Source: Phyllobacterium endophyticum
GTDB taxonomy: Bacteria; Pseudomonadota; Alphaproteobacteria; Rhizobiales; Rhizobiaceae
Assembly (NCBI RefSeq): GCF_003010935.1
Contig: NZ_PGGN01000001.1
Span: 1,054,001 to 1,118,000 of the forward strand
DNA length: 64,000 nt
Direction: 5' to 3'
Every line of letters starts with the position of its first letter. The stretch's first letter is position 1. A model generated the notes under the pieces. The model was not told where the DNA came from. It saw only the letters and a program-made list of their open reading frames with translations, and searched no databases. Made by a program: the position numbers and the translations under genes. Shown here piece by piece: positions 58,031 through 64,000 of the stretch.

Positions 58031-58533
58031 TCCTTGTCTGAGAGGACACTCGGCAGTGCCGGCCACTCTATCCCGAAAGCAGGATCGTCCCACCTGACGC
58101 CCGTTGATGCTTGCGGGTGGTAGAACTCCGATATCAAATAGGAAACCGTTGCGTCGTCGCGCAAAGTCTGGAACCCGTGGGCAAAGCCCTTGGGGATGTA
58201 AAGTTGGCGGCCATTGCTCTCAGAAAGTTCATAGGCTGCCCAGTGCCGGCACGTAGGGGAATGGGGCCGCAAGTCGACGATCACGTCCATTATGGCGCCG
58301 CGGATGCAGGAAACGACTTTTACCTCCTCATGTGGCGCTACTTGAAAATGCATTCCCCTCAGCGTGTGTTTCCTGACGGAATGCGACATGCTGTGCTGCA
58401 CGAACCTTGTTTCAAGGCCGTGTTCCTTGAACTCATTGAGGCAGAATGTTCGGGCGAACGATCCACGGTCGTCGGAGATCGGAAGGACTTCGACCAGCCA
58501 TGCGCCATTCAGTTTCGTCTCGGTAAATCGCAT
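57994..58533 (-). CDS. dTDP-4-dehydrorhamnose 3,5-epimerase family protein
   Basis: The 179-residue cupin has the RfbC signature: VLPISDDRGSFARTFCLNEF, the catalytic histidine in TLRGMHFQ, VSCIRGAIMDVIVDLR and LYIPKGFAHGFQTLRDDATV with the second active-site region. Family members epimerise C3 and/or C5 of dTDP- or CDP-4-keto sugars, so it may act in the deoxysugar pathway encoded around it. It is oriented opposite to all its neighbours and its 3' end overlaps the DUF4910 gene. Whether it is a 3-, 5- or 3,5-epimerase cannot be read from sequence. Confidence 0.92.
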   Translation of the reverse strand: MRFTETKLNGAWLVEVLPISDDRGSFARTFCLNEFKEHGLETRFVQHSMSHSVRKHTLRGMHFQVAPHEEVKVVSCIRGAIMDVIVDLRPHSPTCRHWAAYELSESNGRQLYIPKGFAHGFQTLRDDATVSYLISEFYHPQASTGVRWDDPAFGIEWPALPSVLSDKDQVWPLMDVSPA

Positions 58534-58857
58534 TCCAACCGCCTTCGCTCGATCCAGCTTTGAAGATTCGATTTTGTCAAACTCTGCCCGGGCGCGAAAC
58601 TCACAATAAGAGGTAGCGTCGCTGTGGGAGCAGGCAACGTTGTCGACGTTCTCTAGGCAGGCAGCCCGTCCGGCAGCGAAAGCCGCACTCCGTTTGAGGG
58701 ACGTGCTGTAAGGGGACGATCCACCGTTCGGATGAGCCCACTGATCGCATTGTCATATCGCCCGTGCGTGCCGGACGCCGTAACTTTGGTCATGAGGGCG
58801 CCGCTTGCCGAAATTCTGCGCGGCAGGTGATGACACGTGATGATCAGGAGCGAAGGC
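58534..58857. other. Divergent intergenic region between rfbC-like gene and methyltransferase
   Basis: This 324-base gap separates the rfbC-like gene (minus) and the methyltransferase (plus) and should contain both promoters. A short inverted repeat AACGT-N5-ACGTT lies near 58637-58651 and could be an operator, but it is short. An open frame on the minus strand shows no coding character. No RNA gene was recognised. Confidence 0.4.
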
Positions 58858-60153
58858 ATGAACATTCAAACCAATGCTGTTTTGTTGGCAGAACGCCCAG
58901 GCGATAAGGTGCACTCCTGCCGCCTGTGCGGAACCGGTTTGAAACACACCTTCATCGACCTTGGAATGCAGCCTCCTTGCGAGAGCTTCGTTCCGCGTGA
59001 GTTGCTCGACACTATGGAGCCCTACTACCCGCTCCACGTTTTCGTGTGCGAGGAATGTCTGCTTGTACAGTTGAACGAGTATGTCAGCCCGCAAGCTATC
59101 TTCGAAGAATATGCCTATTTCTCTTCCTATTCCACGAGCTGGGTCGCGCATGCGAAGAGATATTGTCATCAGATGGCCGAGCAGCTGAATCTTGGCCGTG
59201 ACAGCCTTGTCGTCGAACTCGCCAGCAATGACGGTTACTTGCTTCAGCACTTTCTTCCATTGAATATTCCCGTGCTCGGCGTGGAGCCGGCAGCCAATGT
59301 CGCCAAGGTAGCGGTTGAGAAGGGCATCCCGACTCGCGTGGAATTCTTCGGCGAAAGATATGCGCGGGAGCTGGTCGGAGAAGGTCTGAGGGCAGATCTG
59401 ATCGCCGGTAACAATGTGCTTGCCCAGGTGCCGGATCTCAATGATTTCGTTGCCGGCATGAAAATTCTTCTTAAGCCTGAAGGCGTTATCACGCTGGAAT
59501 TTCCTCATATCGAGAAACTGATCGCGGAAAACCAGTTCGATACGATCTATCACGAGCACTTCTCCTATTTCTCGCTCCTCACGATCCAGCTTATGGCTGA
59601 GCGGCACGGATTGAAGATCATCGATGTAGAGGAATTGGTGACGCATGGCGGTTCGTTGCGCGTGCACCTCGCGCATCTGGAGAGCGAGCGTCCAACCCAG
59701 TCCAGCGTCGAGCGTGTATTGAACAACGAGATCAACTCGGGTCTCGACCGGATCGAGGTATATACTTCGTTTGTCGAGAACGCCCGCAAGGTGAAGCGCG
59801 AGCTCCTGTCCTTCCTGATCGCTGCAAAAGAGGCGGGGAAGACTATTTGCGGATACGGCGCGCCCGGCAAGGGCAACACAATGCTCAACTACTGCGGGAT
59901 CGGAACAGATTTCCTTGATTTCACGGTGGACAGGAATCCCTACAAGCACGGCCGCTATACGCCGGGCATGCATATACCGATCGAACCGGTTGAAGCGATT
60001 GATCTGAAGAGACCCGACTACATCCTCATCCTGCCTTGGAATCTCAAGGACGAAATCGTTGCGCAGATGCGGCATGTGCAGGAATGGGGCGCCAAGTTCA
60101 TTGTCCCCATTCCAGGTGTAGCGGTCATCGACCCAAAGGAGCTCAAGCCATGA
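58858..60153 (+). CDS. SAM-dependent sugar C-methyltransferase (NovU/TylC3-type architecture)
   Basis: The 431-residue protein has an N-terminal zinc-binding module with CRLCGTG and VCEECLLVQL, a class I methyltransferase core with the SAM motif VVELASNDGYLLQHF and EPAANVAK, and a C-terminal domain with GYGAPGKGNTMLNYC and YILILPWNLKDEI. This three-part layout is that of C-methyltransferases acting on 4-keto nucleotide sugars, which create branched deoxysugars. ATG 58858 is preceded by AGGAG at 7 bases. Its stop overlaps the cytidylyltransferase start by 4 bases (ATGA). Confidence 0.92.
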   Translation: MNIQTNAVLLAERPGDKVHSCRLCGTGLKHTFIDLGMQPPCESFVPRELLDTMEPYYPLHVFVCEECLLVQLNEYVSPQAIFEEYAYFSSYSTSWVAHAKRYCHQMAEQLNLGRDSLVVELASNDGYLLQHFLPLNIPVLGVEPAANVAKVAVEKGIPTRVEFFGERYARELVGEGLRADLIAGNNVLAQVPDLNDFVAGMKILLKPEGVITLEFPHIEKLIAENQFDTIYHEHFSYFSLLTIQLMAERHGLKIIDVEELVTHGGSLRVHLAHLESERPTQSSVERVLNNEINSGLDRIEVYTSFVENARKVKRELLSFLIAAKEAGKTICGYGAPGKGNTMLNYCGIGTDFLDFTVDRNPYKHGRYTPGMHIPIEPVEAIDLKRPDYILILPWNLKDEIVAQMRHVQEWGAKFIVPIPGVAVIDPKELKP

Positions 60154-60962
60154 AAGTAGTTCTGTTCTGTGGCGGCATGGGCACTCGCATCCGGGAATAT
60201 TCGGAGAACGTTCCTAAACCGATGATCCCGCTGGGATCCCAGCCCATACTGCGGCATGTCATGCAGTACTATGCCGATTACGGGCACGATGATTTCATCC
60301 TCTGCCTTGGTTACAAGGCCAATGTCGTCAAGGACTTCTTCCTTAATTGCCGGCCGCAGACATTCTCCGACTGCGTGGTCACGGGCGATGGCAATGTTGA
60401 GGTGCTCGGGGAATCGCAGAAGGATTGGCGGATTTCGCTGATCGACACAGGTATTTGGCGCAATATCGGCGAGCGCCTCTGGGCGGTACGCGACCAGGTG
60501 AAAAACGAGAAAATCTTCCTCGCCAATTATAGCGACGGCCTCAGCAATGTGGACCTCGACGATATGATCGAGAAGTTCGAAGCCAGCGGAAAAATCGCCT
60601 GCTTCCTCGCCGTACGGCCGCCGCTCACCTATCATCTGGCGGATATCGCTGAAGACGGACGCGTTCGTGAGTTTCGCTCCTCTGACCGGTCCGACATCTG
60701 GATAAATGGCGGCTACTTCCTCTTCCGCGGCGAGATATTCGACTATATGCGCGAGTCCGAGGAACTCGTACTCGAACCCTTCAGCCGATTGATAAAAGAC
60801 GATATGCTGATGGCCTACAAGCACGAAGGATTCTGGCGTTCAATGGACACTCTGCGCGACTGGCAAGCGCTGCAGGAGATGGTTGAACGCGGGGAAATGC
60901 CTTGGACAGCCCATGGAGCGTTGAAGGACGGCTCGAACATCCGCCTGGTAAAATCGCTATGA
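60150..60962 (+). CDS. Glucose-1-phosphate cytidylyltransferase-like nucleotidyltransferase (RfbF type)
   Basis: The 270-residue enzyme activates a sugar 1-phosphate, most likely as a CDP-sugar. It has the pyrophosphorylase motif VVLFCGGMGTRIREYSENVP followed by KPMIPLGSQPILRHVM, and the RfbF-like blocks DDFILCLGYKANVVKDFF, YSDGLSNVDL, WINGGYFLFRGEIFDYM and HEGFWRSMDTLRDWQALQEM. The segment after the nucleotide-binding part lacks the usual MTGGR-type sequence of classic RfbF, so base or sugar specificity may differ. It overlaps both neighbours by ATGA junctions. Confidence 0.9.
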   Translation: MKVVLFCGGMGTRIREYSENVPKPMIPLGSQPILRHVMQYYADYGHDDFILCLGYKANVVKDFFLNCRPQTFSDCVVTGDGNVEVLGESQKDWRISLIDTGIWRNIGERLWAVRDQVKNEKIFLANYSDGLSNVDLDDMIEKFEASGKIACFLAVRPPLTYHLADIAEDGRVREFRSSDRSDIWINGGYFLFRGEIFDYMRESEELVLEPFSRLIKDDMLMAYKHEGFWRSMDTLRDWQALQEMVERGEMPWTAHGALKDGSNIRLVKSL

Positions 60963-61618
60963 GGCAATTGCCTCTGGCAAGGCGCGGAGAGCGCCTTTCC
61001 GTTCTCTGTCTGGGAGCTCATTCGGACGACATCGAAATCGGAGCGGGGGGAACAATCCTGCGACTCATCGAGGATGGCGTGCTGCTTGATGTTCATTGGT
61101 GCGTGCTGAGCGCGTCCGGCGCCCGTGCAAGCGAAGCGAACGCGTCCGCCCTGGCCTTCCTTGAAGGCGCAGCATCACGCAGGGTGGAACTTGCCAACTT
61201 TGAAGACAGTTACTTCCCCGATCAATCCCGCACCATCAAGCATTGGCTCAATAGCGTGCGCGACCGGATCTCTCCGGACGTGATCTTTACCCACGCGCGT
61301 GATGATGCGCATCAGGATCACCGGGAAGTCAATCGTCTTACCACCAACGTCTTTCGCGATCATCTTGTATTGGAATACGAGATTCCCAAATGGGATGGCG
61401 ACCTGGCGCAGCACAATACCTATATGCCGCTCACAGCTCGCATCATGGACCGGAAAACACAACTTCTTCTCGAGCATTTTGGCACGCAGCGTTCCAAGGA
61501 CTGGTTTGACGAACTGACATTCACGGGCTTAGCCCGGCTCCGCGGCATGGAATGCCGTGCGGAAGAGCGTTTTGCTGAAGCCTTCACCAACCGGAAGCTG
61601 TCATTGTCGATAGGTTGA
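60959..61618 (+). CDS. PIG-L family deacetylase
   Basis: The 219-residue protein is a LmbE/PIG-L zinc deacetylase. The metal-binding AHSDD motif is at residues 20-24 (CLGAHSDDIEIGAGG) and the second ligand region is HARDDAHQDHREVNRL. Members remove N-acetyl groups from sugars such as GlcNAc-containing precursors or mycothiol intermediates. Here it closes a three-gene ATGA-linked operon with the methyltransferase and cytidylyltransferase, so it probably deacetylates an amino sugar of the same pathway. Confidence 0.92.
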   Translation: MRQLPLARRGERLSVLCLGAHSDDIEIGAGGTILRLIEDGVLLDVHWCVLSASGARASEANASALAFLEGAASRRVELANFEDSYFPDQSRTIKHWLNSVRDRISPDVIFTHARDDAHQDHREVNRLTTNVFRDHLVLEYEIPKWDGDLAQHNTYMPLTARIMDRKTQLLLEHFGTQRSKDWFDELTFTGLARLRGMECRAEERFAEAFTNRKLSLSIG

Positions 61619-62019
61619 TGCAGGCCGTATCGGCCACGCCGGCTGAGATTACGCGCAACGTCTCCGAATCCACCCGAATCACCCACGAAAAAGGCAGCGA
61701 ATCGCTGCTCGGCTGACGGGCAAAAGCGCAGTTTTGCAATATTCTAAAGTATAAACTTTTTCTTATGTGCTTAGTTGAGCATCGAAATTGCGGAGAATGT
61801 ACTAATAAGCGCCTGCCACGAATTAATCCAGCTTATGGAGGTGGGCTATAGCTGGCTAGGCCGCGGATTTTTTCGCCATCGAAGGAATTATAAGAGGATT
61901 AAAGACACTAACAAATAAAGAGCGTAAATTAATAATCGTGAAAAAGAAGTGCGGCTGGACGTGTTTATGCGCGTTCAATAGATCAACTCGCAACAAAAGA
62001 TAAAAATTGGGGTAATAAA
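61619..62019. other. AT-rich regulatory gap before the LuxR-type regulator
   Basis: This 401-base stretch contains two parts. The first 120 bases are of normal composition and include a perfect hairpin GCAGCG-AAT-CGCTGC (61694-61708) without a T-run on the plus strand. From about 61735 to 62019 it is markedly AT-rich, with many TTAAT and ATAAA tracts, which suggests a complex promoter or binding of a nucleoid protein. No gene was recognised. Confidence 0.45.
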
Positions 62020-62811
62020 ATGGAGAATACTCATCCATCCCGCTTGGGCAAAAGCGAATTAGAACCAACTGATCGTGAGATCATCGTAAATAACAATCAG
62101 CAATCGTCCGATAGGTATAACGACAATCGTCAATTCCAAAAATATAGTCCTGATGACTACTTGGCGATTGTAGACAAGCGCGCTCTCGAACGCGAATGCC
62201 TGGCACAGGCCTTGATCAATCATCATATAGGCCTCAAAGTATTTACGTTCGGCAGTTTGGAAGAATGGCAGGCATCTAAAAAAGAAATATCAAATCTGCG
62301 CGCGGTGTTGATAAACACGGGCAATCGAACGCTGGATGACGCCAATCTTACTGCCGAGATTAGTGAGCTCGTTGCAACGTTTCAAACTGCGGCCGTTGTC
62401 GTCGTCGCCGACAATGATGATCTAACATTCATTTTGAAGGCTCTTGAGCTTGGCGTACGCGGATATATACCGACCACCGTTGGTATCGAGATTTGCATGC
62501 AGGCTATTGAGCTCGCGATCGCCGGTGGGAAGTTTGTCCCAGCAAGTAGTGTGTTGAGCCTGCGCAAGCTGCTTGGTGGTCGAAGCGACGAGTTCCGTCA
62601 CATCACGACATCCTTTACCGCACGACAGTCCGCAGTTGCTGAAGGTCTTCGGCGCGGCAAGGCAAACAAGATCATCGCCTACGAACTGAACCTTTGCGAA
62701 AGCACGGTGAAAGTTCACATCCGCAACATCATGAAAAAGCTGGGTGCCACGAACCGGACCGAGGTTGCATACAAGATCAGCGACATGATTCCGCATGAAT
62801 CCAGATTCTGA
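62020..62811 (+). CDS. LuxR-type regulator with degenerate receiver domain
   Basis: The 263-residue protein has an unusual polar N-terminal tail (about 45 residues rich in N, Q and S), a receiver-like domain (about 46-165) and a C-terminal LuxR helix-turn-helix (about 195-255; FTARQSAVAEGLRRGKANKI, LCESTVKVHIRNIMKKLGA). In the receiver-like part the phosphoacceptor position holds Asn99 (AVLINTG) instead of Asp and the conserved Lys is Thr152 (RGYIPT), so phosphorylation control is unlikely. It sits between the sugar operon and the chain-length gene and probably regulates polysaccharide synthesis. Its upstream region and 5' codons are AT-rich compared with neighbours. Confidence 0.9.
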   Translation: MENTHPSRLGKSELEPTDREIIVNNNQQSSDRYNDNRQFQKYSPDDYLAIVDKRALERECLAQALINHHIGLKVFTFGSLEEWQASKKEISNLRAVLINTGNRTLDDANLTAEISELVATFQTAAVVVVADNDDLTFILKALELGVRGYIPTTVGIEICMQAIELAIAGGKFVPASSVLSLRKLLGGRSDEFRHITTSFTARQSAVAEGLRRGKANKIIAYELNLCESTVKVHIRNIMKKLGATNRTEVAYKISDMIPHESRF

Positions 62812-62859
62812 CCGGACAAAGGTCGGCCACTCGATATCTGATTTTCAGAGGTACTAATC

Positions 62860-64000
62860 ATGATCGTTTCTGAAGTTTTGCCTTCCGAGGGCGGGATGCC
62901 GCTATCGCGCATCCTTGCGCTTCTGATGAACAGGTGGCCTACAGTTCTGTCGGCCATCGCCCTGTGCATCGGCTTGGCGATATTGGGTTACATGGCAAAG
63001 CCGGCCAAGTACAGTTCTGAAGCGATCCTCGCGCTTGACGTTCGCAAGTTGCAGGCACTTCCCAATGAATCGGTAGTGTCGCCACTCCCGCAGGAAAGCC
63101 CTGTTTTACGAACAGAGCTGGACATCATCAGTTCACGGTCCATGGCCGAGAAGGTGCTGGCGGATCTTGATGGTCAAGGATTTGACCCAAGCGGCAATAT
63201 GATACCCCCCGAACAAAGGGTGGCCGTTGCCAGCGATGCATCGGCCCCGTCGGATCGGATGCGAATCGACCGCCTTCTGTCCAACCTCGACGTTGTCAAC
63301 GACGGCCGGTCCTATACTATTTATATCAGCTACCAGGCCAACAATCCTGAATATTCGGCCGCTGTCGCCAATGCCTTCGGTGAGGCCTATCTCAACTATC
63401 AGATCGACTTGCAGACATCGGCTACACGCCGGGTCAGCGAATGGTTGGGCGGCAAGCTCACCAGTCTTCGCGCTACGCTCGAGCAATCGGAGCGCGCCGC
63501 GGCCGATTTCCGTGAGAAATCCGGACTGGTGAAGGCAAACGGCATGACGCTCCAGTCTCAGCAGATAGCAGCGCTCAATGCTGAACTTGCCACCTTGCGC
63601 GGCAAGCTTGCAGGTGCCGAAGCCCGGCTGTCGACGGCGATCGAGGCGTCCAAGAACAATTCGGGCGTTGCCCTGTCTGAAATCCTGAGTTCACCTGCCA
63701 TCCTGGCGTTGCGGACTGAACAATCCCGTATCGAAAGACAGATACAGCAGATCAGGGAAAGCGGCGCCACCCAGAGCGTGCAGTTGCCGCAACTGACTTC
63801 CCAGCTCGAATCGCTCAAGACCCAGATCGGCGTCGAAGTTCAGCAAATTCTCGATAGCCTCAGGAACGAGATCAATGTCACGCATCTTCAGCAGGCGTCG
63901 GTTGAGGCAAATCTGAAAGAACTGCAGGACAGCATGTCGACGGCCAACAAGGCAAGTGTTCAGGCTGACCAGCTCGATCGTGAAGCCGCGGCGAACCGTG
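62860..64000 (+). CDS. Polysaccharide chain-length/export protein (Wzc/ExoP/GumC-like), partial
   Basis: The frame opens at ATG 62860 and runs past the right edge, giving 380 visible residues. It starts with a short cytoplasmic segment (PLSRILALLMNRWPTVLSAI) and a membrane helix (about 25-45). A Wzz-type periplasmic domain follows, with YSSEAILALDVRKLQALP, LRTELDIISSRSMAEKVL and YTIYISYQANNPEYSAAVAN, then long coiled-coil stretches (about 195-380). This is the polysaccharide co-polymerase family controlling chain length and export; the tyrosine-kinase domain of ExoP/Wzc, if present, would lie beyond the window. It follows the regulator by 48 bases. Confidence 0.92.
   Translation, partial: MIVSEVLPSEGGMPLSRILALLMNRWPTVLSAIALCIGLAILGYMAKPAKYSSEAILALDVRKLQALPNESVVSPLPQESPVLRTELDIISSRSMAEKVLADLDGQGFDPSGNMIPPEQRVAVASDASAPSDRMRIDRLLSNLDVVNDGRSYTIYISYQANNPEYSAAVANAFGEAYLNYQIDLQTSATRRVSEWLGGKLTSLRATLEQSERAAADFREKSGLVKANGMTLQSQQIAALNAELATLRGKLAGAEARLSTAIEASKNNSGVALSEILSSPAILALRTEQSRIERQIQQIRESGATQSVQLPQLTSQLESLKTQIGVEVQQILDSLRNEINVTHLQQASVEANLKELQDSMSTANKASVQADQLDREAAANR

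Noticed and set aside
58653-58865. A 70-codon minus-strand open frame in the divergent gap before the methyltransferase
   Set aside because: It overlaps the methyltransferase start region and its translation lacks any feature; the gap is better explained as promoter DNA.
58753-60075. A 440-codon open frame on the minus strand opposite the C-methyltransferase gene
   Set aside because: It is an antisense shadow of a clear methyltransferase gene; its translation shows no family motif, and the plus-strand gene has a good ribosome binding site and overlaps its neighbour correctly.
61694-61708. Perfect hairpin GCAGCG-AAT-CGCTGC after the PIG-L gene as a terminator
   Set aside because: No T-run follows on the plus strand; the A-run before it would only serve a minus-strand transcript, and none is evident.
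1-64000. CRISPR array, prophage, toxin-antitoxin pair or complete insertion sequence
   Set aside because: Reading both strands I found no regularly spaced repeats, no phage structural or integrase genes, no toxin family and no intact transposase.

Overview
The window looks like a chromosomal segment of an alphaproteobacterium of the order Rhizobiales (Hyphomicrobiales), most likely Phyllobacteriaceae or Brucellaceae. The evidence is the gene content: a class I lysyl-tRNA synthetase, the cell-cycle regulator GcrA, ALAS-type HemA, a double-length dCTP deaminase, a SAM-II riboswitch upstream of metZ, and the rhizobial block murA - DUF2948 - hisD - UPF0262 - phosphatase - infA - maf - yacG. I cannot name the genus from sequence alone. 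I saw no CRISPR array, prophage or complete insertion sequence.

Region 1 (1-8.2 kb) holds the end of a nuclease-like gene, a VOC protein, lysK, a periplasmic solute-binding protein, a membrane glycosyltransferase with a possible insertion-sequence relic at its 5' end, polyphosphate kinase 2 divergent from a PhoR-like kinase, and gcrA. Region 2 (8.2-20.5 kb) is mostly housekeeping: argD-argF-hslO behind a leader with a terminator-like hairpin, apaG, metZ under a SAM-II riboswitch, a dCTP deaminase, tRNA-Gly, a CAP-domain lipoprotein, a MATE exporter, pyrD and small conserved genes. Region 3 (20.5-36.4 kb) is accessory metabolism and signalling: an aminopeptidase, a transporter-fused hybrid kinase with a NarL-type regulator (CrbS/CrbR-like), mscL, an aminotransferase, hemA, allantoicase, galE, an MgtC-family protein, azoreductase/LysR, and a GntR-BtpA-PfkB set. 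Region 4 (36.4-47 kb) runs from tRNA-Thr through the murA-yacG block to two convergent Gfo/Idh/MocA oxidoreductases, tRNA-Phe and a flavoprotein.

Region 5 (47.2 kb to the end) is a surface-polysaccharide locus that runs off the right edge. One arm, on the minus strand, has a flippase and a GT2 glycosyltransferase. The other arm, on the plus strand, has a pyruvyltransferase-like protein, a GT4 glycosyltransferase, a class III aminotransferase, a secreted DUF4038 glycosidase-like protein, an SDR epimerase, a DUF4910 zinc-peptidase-like protein, a C-methyltransferase, a cytidylyltransferase and a PIG-L deacetylase, with an RfbC-type epimerase embedded in the opposite orientation. It ends with a LuxR-type regulator whose receiver domain has lost its phosphorylation residues and the start of a Wzc/ExoP-like chain-length protein. 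Together these genes look able to make, decorate and export a polysaccharide containing an unusual C-methylated, possibly amino, deoxysugar. This is the most novel part of the window.
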